Source of the DNA: an uncultured bacterium
Lineage (GTDB): Bacteria > Actinomycetota > Actinomycetes > S36-B12
Assembly: GCA_903896585.1 (NCBI GenBank)
Contig: CAITYI010000070.1
Span: 1-6,118 of the forward strand
DNA: 6,118 nt
Direction: 5' to 3'
Positions within the stretch are counted from its first letter, which is position 1, and every line of letters starts with the position of its first letter. Shown one piece after another: positions 1-6,018 of this stretch. Made by a program: the position numbers and the translations under genes. The notes under the pieces were generated by a model. The model was not told the DNA's origin, searched no databases, and saw only the letters and a list, made by a program, of their open reading frames with translations.

Positions 1-597
1 CGAGCACTCCACACATGGGTGCGGGATCGTGGTGCCAAAACCTTGGCAGGCGGGGCAGGGCCGCGAGGTCATGACCTGTCCCAGGAATGATTGCTGCACC
101 GACTGGATCTCACCGCGCCCCTTGCACATGGCGCAGTTCGCAGGTTCAGATCCTTGTGCCAGACCAGATGCTTTGCACTGCCCACAAGCAATGGCAGTGT
201 CAACGGTAATTTCCCGTGTTTCACCGAACACTGCCGATTTCAAATCAATTGTGATGCTGATCAGGGCATCTTGCCCTCGACGGGCACGACCACGTGGGCC
301 ACGACGCTGAGCGCGGCCACCAAAGAACGCATCCATGACATCGCCAAAATCAAAGCCCCCGGAAAACCCGCCACCGCGATTGTTGAGTGGATCCCCACCC
401 AGGTCATACATTTGGCGCTTTTCGGGATCGCTGAGAACTTCATAGGCGGCCGTGACCATCTTGAATTTCTCTTGGTGCTCCAAATCCGGATTGACATCGG
501 GGTGCAGTTCCCGCGCAAGTTTGCGATATGCCTTCTTGATTTCCTCAGGGCTAGCATCACGGCTCACGCCCAAGAGCGCGTAATAGTCTGCTGACAC
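1..597 (-). CDS. dnaJ: Chaperone DnaJ (DnaJ2 type), N-terminal 199 residues, cut by the window edge
   Basis: Hsp40 co-chaperone that delivers unfolded protein to DnaK and stimulates its ATPase; cytoplasmic. The J domain covers about residues 4-66, with the invariant HPD at 32-34. A Gly/Phe-rich linker follows (about 67-108; GGGFSGGFDFG, DAFFGG). The zinc-binding region has cysteine pairs at 138/141, 155/158, 181/184 and 195/198. The first motif reads CGQCKASG instead of CxxCxGxG, a mild deviation that keeps both cysteines. The FLGQVMTSRP segment between motifs 2 and 3 is typical of actinobacterial DnaJ2. About half of a usual 370-380 residue DnaJ is present; the substrate-binding C-terminal domains lie beyond base 1. 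The start is GTG at 595-597, chosen because the J domain begins at once (SADYYALLGV) and a purine-rich GAGAGAA lies just upstream. It begins 14 bases after the hrcA stop, so the two are surely co-transcribed and probably both under CIRCE control. Confidence 0.96.
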   Translation of the reverse strand, partial: MSADYYALLGVSRDASPEEIKKAYRKLARELHPDVNPDLEHQEKFKMVTAAYEVLSDPEKRQMYDLGGDPLNNRGGGFSGGFDFGDVMDAFFGGRAQRRGPRGRARRGQDALISITIDLKSAVFGETREITVDTAIACGQCKASGLAQGSEPANCAMCKGRGEIQSVQQSFLGQVMTSRPCPACQGFGTTIPHPCVECS

Positions 598-611
598 TTC
601 TCTCACTCGAC

Positions 612-1631
612 CTAGTTCTCGGACAAAATTCGACTGACGTACTGGGCAACCGCCTGTACAGCACTCATGGTTCCGGGGTAATCCATGTGGGTTGGACCCA
701 CCACCCCCAGTGAGGCTACCGGGGAATTCTCGCGACCGTATTGTGAGGTCACCACCGATGTGGAATTGAGGCCAACATATTCATTTTCATGGCCAATACG
801 AACCGAAACTTTTTGATTGGGGCTAGCCTCACCCAGGAGCCGAAGGAGTACCACCTGTTCCTCTAATGCTTCGAGGACCGGCTGAATGCTCATGGCAAAA
901 ACGTCGTTGTAGTGAGCAAGATTGGACGTGCCTCCCAGGACAATTCGTTCGTCGAGCTTTTCGGTCACGGTTTCCAGAATCGATGCAATGACGGCTCGCA
1001 CCAAAGGCTGACTGGTGGGGTCAAATCCTTCGTCGAGATCTTCGATTCGAGTTGGGATTGACGAGAATGGTTGATCGGTGACCGCGGCGGATAGCCGGGA
1101 ACGCAAATCTGTAAGCAGTTCTTCTTGAACAGGCACCGAGCAATCTACTACCCGTTGCTCCACCCGCCCGCTGTCTACAATCAAAATGATCATGATTTTG
1201 TGATCGGTAACTTTAATGAACTCAATGCGACGTACATGGCTTCGAGAAAGTGACGGGTATTGCACAACGGCGACCTGCTTGGTTAATTGTGCGAGCAGGC
1301 GAACAGTTCGACTCATGACATCGTCAAGGTCGGCAGCTTCGCCAAGGAAACGATCAATACCCTTGCGCTCCGCGGTACTGAGCGGCTTAACCTGCGAGAG
1401 TTGGTCCACAAATAACCGGTACCCCCGATCGGTGGGGACTCGCCCCGCGGATGTGTGCGGTGCGGTGATGTACCCCTCTTCTTCGAGGGCGGCCATGTCA
1501 TTGCGGATAGTGGCCGGTGAGACACCTAATTGATGTCGATCGACCAAGCCCTTGGAACCAACGGGTTCATGGGTGGCCACATAATCTTGCACAATCGCCT
1601 TCAGAACAGCCAGCCGTCGCTCTTCCAGCAT
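612..1631 (-). CDS. hrcA: Heat-inducible transcription repressor HrcA
   Basis: Repressor of class I heat-shock genes. It binds CIRCE operators and is known in other bacteria to need GroEL for activity. The protein is 339 residues from the ATG at 1629-1631, normal for the family. The N-terminal winged helix covers about residues 1-75, with VSPATIRNDM (37-46) as recognition region and the HTSAGR-PTD-GYR block (59-72). The rest is the HrcA C-terminal GAF-like dimerisation domain, ending with GVVGPTHMDYPGTM and a final helix. The reading frame is open to an ATG at 1673 (353 residues), but the start at 1631 is preferred: AGGAGG lies 5 bases upstream of it, the protein then begins MLEERRLAVLKAIVQDYV as HrcA proteins do, and the ATG at 1673 sits only 3 bases from the CIRCE operator. 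It is the first gene of the hrcA-dnaJ operon. Its own CIRCE implies autoregulation (inference from family knowledge). Confidence 0.96.
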   Translation of the reverse strand: MLEERRLAVLKAIVQDYVATHEPVGSKGLVDRHQLGVSPATIRNDMAALEEEGYITAPHTSAGRVPTDRGYRLFVDQLSQVKPLSTAERKGIDRFLGEAADLDDVMSRTVRLLAQLTKQVAVVQYPSLSRSHVRRIEFIKVTDHKIMIILIVDSGRVEQRVVDCSVPVQEELLTDLRSRLSAAVTDQPFSSIPTRIEDLDEGFDPTSQPLVRAVIASILETVTEKLDERIVLGGTSNLAHYNDVFAMSIQPVLEALEEQVVLLRLLGEASPNQKVSVRIGHENEYVGLNSTSVVTSQYGRENSPVASLGVVGPTHMDYPGTMSAVQAVAQYVSRILSEN

Positions 1632-1636
1632 GGCGA

Positions 1637-1642
1637 CCTCCT
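1637..1642 (-). promoter_or_regulatory. Shine-Dalgarno site that fixes the hrcA start
   Basis: The minus strand reads AGGAGG-TCGCC-ATG, a full consensus ribosome binding site 5 bases before the ATG at 1631. It supports this start over the in-frame ATG at 1673, which has only a weak GAGAG nearby. Confidence 0.9.
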
Positions 1643-1676
1643 GAACTTTACCCGGGTGCAGCCGGAGGGCCATGCG

Positions 1677-1703
1677 TTAGCACTCTCGAGCCGTGAGTGC
1701 CAA
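1677..1703. promoter_or_regulatory. CIRCE operator (HrcA binding site)
   Basis: The plus strand reads TTAGCACTC, nine bases, then GAGTGCCAA. The known CIRCE consensus is TTAGCACTC-N9-GAGTGCTAA, so the match is 17 of 18 arm positions with the exact spacer length. The one mismatch is C for T at 1701. The site is 45 bases upstream of the hrcA start, and a possible -10 box abuts it, so bound HrcA would cover the transcription start. This is the classic arrangement for HrcA repression of its own operon, here hrcA-dnaJ. Confidence 0.95.
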
Positions 1704-1708
1704 GTGTA
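1703..1708 (-). promoter_or_regulatory. Possible -10 box of the hrcA-dnaJ promoter
   Basis: The minus strand reads TACACT directly before the CIRCE element (it overlaps it by one base), 4 of 6 matches to TATAAT. A start about seven bases downstream would lie inside CIRCE near 1695-1697, as expected for an HrcA-repressed promoter. No good -35 box is seen 16-19 bases upstream. An alternative is TTGGCA inside CIRCE acting as a -35 box, but its -10 (CTAACG) is poor. Confidence 0.4.
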
Positions 1709-1774
1709 CGCCAGATGTTGTGGATCTGCGTTTCAGGTGAGTGTCCTGCTGCCCGGCCTTTGCCAAGATGCCGC

Positions 1775-1804
1775 TCCGGGGGCACGGGGTCAGCTGGTCC
1801 CGGA
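1775..1804 (-). terminator. Possible hairpin terminator after the glcD-like gene
   Basis: The arms TCCGGG (1775-1780) and CCCGGA (1799-1804) form a perfect 6-bp GC-rich stem around an 18-base loop, starting three bases after the stop codon at 1808. No U-tract follows on the minus strand and the loop is long, so this is weak. Actinobacterial terminators often lack a U-tract, which is why it is listed. Without termination here, transcription of this gene could run into hrcA-dnaJ. Confidence 0.22.
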
Positions 1805-1807
1805 AAA

Positions 1808-3193
1808 TTACCAGCGTGGCAGTAATTTCCCTGGATTTAAAATTCCCAGTGGATCCCAGGCGCTTTTGATTCGGGCATGTAGACCAATAGCCACGTCATC
1901 CAATTCTTGAGCCAGCGCCTCCCTCTTGAGATTGCCCACTCCGTGTTCACCGGTAACGGTTCCATCTAAGGCGAGCGCAACTTCCAAAATGTCATCGAAA
2001 GCCAGCAATCCTCTGGCAGCGGCCTGTTCATCCCCTCGTTCGGTCACGATTGTCGGGTGCAGGTTTCCGTCGCCTGCGTGACCAAATGTGCAAATGGTCA
2101 CGTCCCGGTGTGCTGCAATGTCTTGAATGCGCACCATGGCCTCAGCAAGATTGGATCGAGGCACCGCAATGTCGTCGAGCAACCAATCGCCTTTAGCTTC
2201 AATAGCAAGAATGGCCATTCTCCGGGCCCCGAGAAGCATTTCAGATTCAGCTTCGTCTTCAGATCGGTGAGTAAGGCTGGCGCCGTGCTGCTCGCAAATC
2301 TGCATCAGTCGATCCGCGTCGGCCAGTGAACTGCCGAGCCCGGAATCGGTTTGGGCCACCAGAAGTGCCCCTGCACTGGTATCAAGACCCATGGGGCGCC
2401 AACTTTCTACCACCTGAAGGGTTTGCTGATCCATGAGTTCCAGCATGCTTGGTGTCAGTTCAGACATGATGGCCGATGACGCTCGCCCGGCATCAGCTAC
2501 ATTGTCAAAAATTGCAACGGCCGTAGTCGCGGGCGCAGGCATGGGGCGTAACCGCAACCTTGCCATGGTGACAATTCCCAAGGTTCCACCCGAACCGACC
2601 ATGAGCCCCGCTAAGTCGTACCCGGCAACTCCTTTAATAGTGCGTCGGCCTAGGCGAGTTATCTGCCCGTCCGCCATCACTACTTCAAGGCCTAGTACCG
2701 CATCACGGGTGACGCCGTATTTCACACAACACAATCCGCCGGCATTGGTGTTGACATTTCCACCAATTGAACAGAAATCCTTACTTGCCGGGTCTGGCGC
2801 GTACCACATTCCAGAGCGGGCAACGTATTCACGTAATTCAGTATTCATAATTCCTGGTTGAGTTTCAACGTACCCGTCGTCAACATTAACGGCAAGAACA
2901 TCACTCATTCGTTCAACACAGAGAACGAGTGAACCATCGATTGCATTACTACCACCGCTCAAACCTGAGCCAGCACCACGAGGAATAACGGGTACTCGGA
3001 AAGCATGGGCCGCAGCCATAACGGCAGACACTTCTTCGGTGGAGCGAGGAAATACCGCTGCAAATGGTTCACCGGCAGCCGAACCCGTTGATCGATCACG
3101 GGAATAGGAACGCAAAATATCCGGGTCGGTCACAATATCTCGGTCGCTTAATGCGGCCTCGCAGGCTGCCAATACAGAATCTTCGGGAGACAC
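1808..3193 (-). CDS. FAD-linked 2-hydroxyacid oxidase/dehydrogenase, GlcD family
   Basis: Flavoenzyme that oxidises a 2-hydroxyacid (glycolate, D-lactate or similar) to the 2-oxoacid; probably cytoplasmic or membrane-peripheral, with no signal peptide or membrane segment. Of 461 residues, about 38-215 form the FAD-binding (PCMH-type) domain: PRGAGSGLSGG (71-81), PDPASKDFCSIGGNVNTNAGG (start at 133) and GSGGTLGIV (200-208). About 220-460 form the FAD-oxidase C-terminal domain, with GHAGDGNLHP (371-380) and GEHGVG (415-420). By analogy with D-2-hydroxyglutarate dehydrogenase, H372, H379 and E416 are the likely metal ligands and H417 the catalytic histidine. The expected substrate-clamp Lys of that enzyme seems to be Leu here (alignment from memory), which argues for a lactate/glycolate-type substrate. 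The start is GTG at 3191-3193; no ATG, GTG or TTG lies between it and the upstream in-frame stop, and AGGG sits 8 bases before it. Length is normal. No glcE or glcF partner is in the window, so glycolate oxidase proper is unproven. Confidence 0.9.
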   Translation of the reverse strand: MSPEDSVLAACEAALSDRDIVTDPDILRSYSRDRSTGSAAGEPFAAVFPRSTEEVSAVMAAAHAFRVPVIPRGAGSGLSGGSNAIDGSLVLCVERMSDVLAVNVDDGYVETQPGIMNTELREYVARSGMWYAPDPASKDFCSIGGNVNTNAGGLCCVKYGVTRDAVLGLEVVMADGQITRLGRRTIKGVAGYDLAGLMVGSGGTLGIVTMARLRLRPMPAPATTAVAIFDNVADAGRASSAIMSELTPSMLELMDQQTLQVVESWRPMGLDTSAGALLVAQTDSGLGSSLADADRLMQICEQHGASLTHRSEDEAESEMLLGARRMAILAIEAKGDWLLDDIAVPRSNLAEAMVRIQDIAAHRDVTICTFGHAGDGNLHPTIVTERGDEQAAARGLLAFDDILEVALALDGTVTGEHGVGNLKREALAQELDDVAIGLHARIKSAWDPLGILNPGKLLPRW

Positions 3194-3245
3194 AACGCAA
3201 ACCCTAACGCCACCAGTCCAAATGTGTGCAGACCGTTGCCCGTGA

Positions 3246-3251
3246 TGTCAA
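3246..3251 (-). promoter_or_regulatory. Possible -35 box for the glcD-like gene
   Basis: The minus strand reads TTGACA, a perfect -35 consensus, 52 bases before the GTG start. At 17-19 bases downstream the candidates CACACA and CACATT match TATAAT poorly, so the promoter is tentative. It lies right beside the dyads at 3255-3305, so a protein bound there could control it. Confidence 0.28.
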
Positions 3252-3254
3252 GCC

Positions 3255-3305
3255 GCCAATTGGATTTACCTGACCGGGTACCGGTTCGAAGTTAATTGGG
3301 TTGGC
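3255..3305. repeat. Nested inverted repeats in the divergent intergenic region (candidate operator)
   Basis: Three dyads share nearly the same centre. The outer one is GCCAA (3255-3259) with TTGGC (3301-3305). The middle one is CCAATT (3256-3261) with AATTGG (3294-3299). The inner one is ACCGG (3273-3277) with CCGGT (3281-3285) across GTA. CCAATTGG (3256-3263) is also a palindrome by itself. The element lies between the divergent glcD-like and CocE-like genes, upstream of both, where a shared regulator site would be expected. A cruciform or RNA structure is the other reading. No regulator gene is in the window. Confidence 0.4.
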
Positions 3306-3391
3306 AAGATTTCGCGATAAATACTTTCGAATCAGGATGGAAAGTGCCTTGCGAATTGTGGCATTTTGGAACGTTGCTCCCAGTAACAAAA

Positions 3392-3403
3392 TAGAATGAT
3401 CCT
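3392..3403 (+). promoter_or_regulatory. -10 box of an apparently leaderless promoter for the hydrolase gene
   Basis: TAGAAT (3392-3397) matches TATAAT at 5 of 6 positions and is followed by six bases (GATCCT) and then the GTG start at 3404. Transcription beginning about seven bases after the box would start on the GTG itself. The first three bases of the box (TAG, 3392-3394) are also an in-frame stop, so translation cannot begin earlier, and no Shine-Dalgarno is present. No convincing -35 box is seen (TTGGAA at 3366-3371 is 20 bases away). Leaderless mRNAs of this layout are common in actinobacteria. Confidence 0.65.
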
Positions 3404-5095
3404 GTGTCAATTACCGATGTTTGGGTCGAGTCAGATGTCAATGTGCCGATGCGAGACGGGTGCCAACTAAAAGCAGATATCTACCACCCCGCCACCGGTG
3501 AACCAGCACCAGCGCTCCTCATGCGCCTTCCTTATGCAAAAGAACTCGCCGAGACAAACGTGTATGCGCATCCAGCCTGGTTCGCAGCTCGCGGATATCT
3601 CGTTGTTGTCCAAGATGTTCGAGGAAGAGGAGCCTCGGAAGGCAACTTTGACCCCTTCCTACACGAGGCTGAAGATGGCTACGACACCGTTGAGTGGGTT
3701 GCGGGGCTGCCCGCATGCTCGGGACGAGTTGCGATGTATGGGTTCTCCTATGTCGGAGCAACCCAACTCCTTGCGGCATCTCAGCGACCACCCCACCTCG
3801 CCTGCATCATTCCAGCCCACGCTGCAGTGAATTTCTACGACAAATGGACGTATCGGGGCGGGGCACTGCAATGGGCATTCGTCTCCTACTGGGCGTACTT
3901 CCTGAGCATGGATGCTGCAATCAGAATGAACGATCTCCCGACAGCCGAGCAGATTTTGCTTGGGCTACCCGGCGTGGGCTCGAATTTTTCCGCCTTGCCA
4001 ACGGCCTCCTTCCCGGCTTTTCCCCGCGAATTAGCGCCTTACTTCGGCGAATGGCTGGAACACCGCACCGCTGATTCTTATTGGAATGCGCGTGGAGCCA
4101 GACCAGATGAAATCATTTGGGAAACCCCGGCAATGCATATTGCCGGTTGGTATGACATCTTCTGTGACTCCACTTTTGAGACATTTGCTGCAATGGAAGC
4201 CTTGGACGTGCCGCAGCGCCTGGTAATTGGTCCTTGGTGGCATATGCCCTGGTCGCCTAACGTAGGAATTCGTGACTTCGGCGAAAATGCTAAGTCTCAT
4301 GCCAATGACTGGGTTCTGCAGTGGGCTGACACTTGGTGCCGCGATGACCTCCCTAAACCAAAAACTTCAATTGACTATTTTGTGCTGGGTGACAACACAT
4401 GGCGAACTGCAACCACTTGGCCCCCCTCCGAGACCCGGGCTTCCTCCTATTTTCTTGACAGTCACGGTTCCGCAAATTCGATCAATGGTGACGGCATTCT
4501 CGCGCTATCGCCCTCAGGCTTGAGCGAGCCAGACAGATATATCCACAATCCGCTCGACCCAGTTCCTAGCAGAGGTGGGCGATCATGTTGCTTCTCTTTC
4601 GTGAGTCCGATGGGCCCGGCAGATCAATCAGATGTGGAAGCTCGCAACGATGTTCTGGTTTTCACTACTGACGAACTCCAGCGACCCGTCACCATTACCG
4701 GGCCTGTTGAGCTTGTTTTGTATGCGTCATCTTCTGCCGAAGACACCGATTTCACAGCAAAGTTGGTTGACGTTGCCTCCGACGGCCGAACCGCCAATAT
4801 TTGCGATGGAATCATCCGTGCTCGCCACCGAAATGGCGGCGATGACGCATTCCTTCAACCTGGTGAAATCTACGAATTCTCCATTGATCTAGGAAATATT
4901 GCTGCAAGGTTTGAAACCGGACACCGCATTAGATTGGAAGTTGCAAGTAGTAATTTCCCGGCATTTGACCGCACACCCGGCACCCGGCAGTCACCTAGCG
5001 AAGCAGCTTGGGCAGACATGAGAATGGCAAATCAAACCATCTTTCATAGTGCGGATTACCCATCAGAGCTGCGTTTTTGGATTCTAGAAGATTGA
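3404..5095 (+). CDS. CocE/NonD family serine hydrolase (X-Pro dipeptidyl-peptidase S15 superfamily)
   Basis: Alpha/beta hydrolase cleaving an ester or amide/acyl bond of an unknown substrate; cytoplasmic, with no signal peptide. The 563 residues are close to the length of Rhodococcus cocaine esterase CocE. Order: VPMRDGCQLKADIY (14-27) opening the hydrolase domain; PYAK with Y44, matching the CocE oxyanion-hole tyrosine; DVRGRGASEG (71-80); nucleophile S115 in GFSYVG; a helical cap at about 145-235; D251 in GWYD; and H280 in GPWWH, completing the triad. From about 325 comes the C-terminal jelly-roll domain, with DFTAKLVDV and the hallmark SNFPAFDRTPGT (516-527). All catalytic residues are present, so the enzyme should be active. 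GTG at 3404 is the only sensible start, because an in-frame TAG lies at 3392. It is transcribed away from the GlcD-like gene and towards the FAH gene, with stops one base apart. Family members act on varied esters, acylated antibiotics and peptides, so the substrate is left open. Confidence 0.92.
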   Translation: MSITDVWVESDVNVPMRDGCQLKADIYHPATGEPAPALLMRLPYAKELAETNVYAHPAWFAARGYLVVVQDVRGRGASEGNFDPFLHEAEDGYDTVEWVAGLPACSGRVAMYGFSYVGATQLLAASQRPPHLACIIPAHAAVNFYDKWTYRGGALQWAFVSYWAYFLSMDAAIRMNDLPTAEQILLGLPGVGSNFSALPTASFPAFPRELAPYFGEWLEHRTADSYWNARGARPDEIIWETPAMHIAGWYDIFCDSTFETFAAMEALDVPQRLVIGPWWHMPWSPNVGIRDFGENAKSHANDWVLQWADTWCRDDLPKPKTSIDYFVLGDNTWRTATTWPPSETRASSYFLDSHGSANSINGDGILALSPSGLSEPDRYIHNPLDPVPSRGGRSCCFSFVSPMGPADQSDVEARNDVLVFTTDELQRPVTITGPVELVLYASSSAEDTDFTAKLVDVASDGRTANICDGIIRARHRNGGDDAFLQPGEIYEFSIDLGNIAARFETGHRIRLEVASSNFPAFDRTPGTRQSPSEAAWADMRMANQTIFHSADYPSELRFWILED

Positions 5096-5096
5096 C

Positions 5097-5948
5097 CTAA
5101 CTTGATTCAACGACACACTGCTCTTGAGTTCCTAAACCAGTGATAGCGAGTCTCACTACATCGCCAGGAACTAAGTAGGGGAATCGTCCGGATAGTGCAA
5201 CACCTTGTGGCGTGCCCGTATTTATGATGTCACCGGCCTCCAGCAAAATCACGTGACTCAAATGCTGAATTATGTTGGCCACGCTGAAGATCATGTCATT
5301 TGTTGAGGAGTCTTGCCGGGCTTGACCGTTCACCCACGACTGAAGTCGTAAGTTCTGTAGGTCAACTTCCGAATTCATGGGCAGTAGATAAGGGCCGAGC
5401 GGATTAAAAGTTTCCCAAGATTTTCCTTTAGACCACTGGCCACCGGATCTGTCGATTTGCCAATGACGATCACTCACGTCATTCGAAATCGTAATTCCTG
5501 CAATGCATTCCAGCGCATCAGTCTCTGAAGCCAAACTCTTAGCCCGCTTCTTTAAGACCACCGCTAACTCAACTTCCCAATCCAAGGTCGTTGATCCAGG
5601 TATTGGGTGGACGTCATCATTTGGCCCCACGATGGTCCCCGGATGTTTGTGAAAAACAATCGGCTCTACCGGAGGCTGTGACCCTGACTCGGCAGCATGA
5701 GCCACATAGTTTTGTCCGATGCAGATAATTGCGCGCGACCCCACCAGCGGTGCACCGATTCGCATGTTCGCAATGTCGATCACCGGCAATAACCCCTCAC
5801 GGCAGGCAATCTGTGTAGTGTCTAGACCGCCAGACTCTAAGAATCTTGGGTCGATGTCTGGCGTTACCGACCGTAGGTCGTAGGCGACTCCTTCATCGAC
5901 CACAACGGGAATTTCCGCACCTACATTGCCCACTCGCATGAAACGCAT
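5097..5948 (-). CDS. Fumarylacetoacetate hydrolase (FAH) family protein
   Basis: Metal-dependent C-C hydrolase or lyase acting on a 2,4-dioxo or related acid, usually releasing pyruvate or a similar product; cytoplasmic. The 283 residues have the domain layout of the group that includes ureidoglycolate lyase-like proteins and 2,4-diketo-3-deoxy-L-fuconate/rhamnonate hydrolases: an N-terminal cap (MRFMRVGNVGAEIPVV, about 1-65) and the FAH fold from about 72. Visible residues are NYVAHAAE (80-87, with H84 and E87), the metal ligands E125 and E127 in DWEVEL and D157 in NDVSD, K174/K176 in WSKGKS, and TGTPQGV (244-250). NDVSDRH replaces the more common NDVSARD, a small variation. The start is ATG at 5946-5948, with AAAGG 8 bases upstream; a second ATG at codon 4 is possible but has no better site. 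The alcohol dehydrogenase-like gene ends 70 bases upstream on the same strand, so the two may form an operon for sugar-acid or aromatic breakdown (inference). The exact substrate cannot be read from the sequence. Confidence 0.9.
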   Translation of the reverse strand: MRFMRVGNVGAEIPVVVDEGVAYDLRSVTPDIDPRFLESGGLDTTQIACREGLLPVIDIANMRIGAPLVGSRAIICIGQNYVAHAAESGSQPPVEPIVFHKHPGTIVGPNDDVHPIPGSTTLDWEVELAVVLKKRAKSLASETDALECIAGITISNDVSDRHWQIDRSGGQWSKGKSWETFNPLGPYLLPMNSEVDLQNLRLQSWVNGQARQDSSTNDMIFSVANIIQHLSHVILLEAGDIINTGTPQGVALSGRFPYLVPGDVVRLAITGLGTQEQCVVESS

Positions 5949-5956
5949 TTTTATAA

Positions 5957-5961
5957 CCTTT
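5957..5961 (-). promoter_or_regulatory. Shine-Dalgarno site of the FAH gene
   Basis: The minus strand reads AAAGG, 8 bases before the ATG at 5948. It supports the first of two nearby in-frame ATGs. Confidence 0.6.
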
Positions 5962-5981
5962 CACTGCCAACTTATCGAATG

Positions 5982-6010
5982 ATCGCTATTTTTTATTGGT
6001 TTAATCGCTA
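5982..6010. repeat. Short direct repeat ATCGCTA in the AT-rich gap before the FAH gene
   Basis: ATCGCTA occurs at 5982-5988 and again at 6004-6010, 22 bases apart start to start, close to two turns of the helix. The sequence between is AT-rich (TTTTTTATTGG). It lies 34-62 bases upstream of the FAH start, so it could be a regulator site or promoter region. A seven-base repeat can arise by chance, and I see no convincing -10/-35 pair. Confidence 0.25.
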
Positions 6011-6018
6011 GGTAGAAC

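Noticed and set aside
91..594. Plus-strand open frame of 167 codons opposite dnaJ
   Set aside because: It is antisense to a clear DnaJ J domain and zinc region, and its translation has no recognisable features.
1632..1673. Extended hrcA N-terminus starting at the ATG at 1673
   Set aside because: It has only a weak ribosome site, abuts CIRCE, and adds residues before the conserved HrcA start, while AGGAGG serves the ATG at 1631.
1530..1910. Plus-strand open frame of 126 codons across the hrcA start, the CIRCE region and the end of the glcD-like gene
   Set aside because: It runs through the operator and antisense to two well-supported genes, with no ribosome binding site or family pattern.
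2433..2861. Plus-strand open frame of 142 codons inside the glcD-like gene
   Set aside because: It is a shadow of the FAD-binding domain on the other strand; its composition follows the codons of the real gene.
3283..3290. GGTTCGAA, resembling a tRNA T-loop
   Set aside because: The flanks do not pair into a T-stem, and no acceptor stem, anticodon arm or D-arm can be built around it.
3204..3410. Minus-strand open frame of 68 codons in the divergent intergenic region
   Set aside because: It needs a TTG start, overlaps the hydrolase start and its -10 box, has no ribosome binding site, and shows no recognisable protein pattern.
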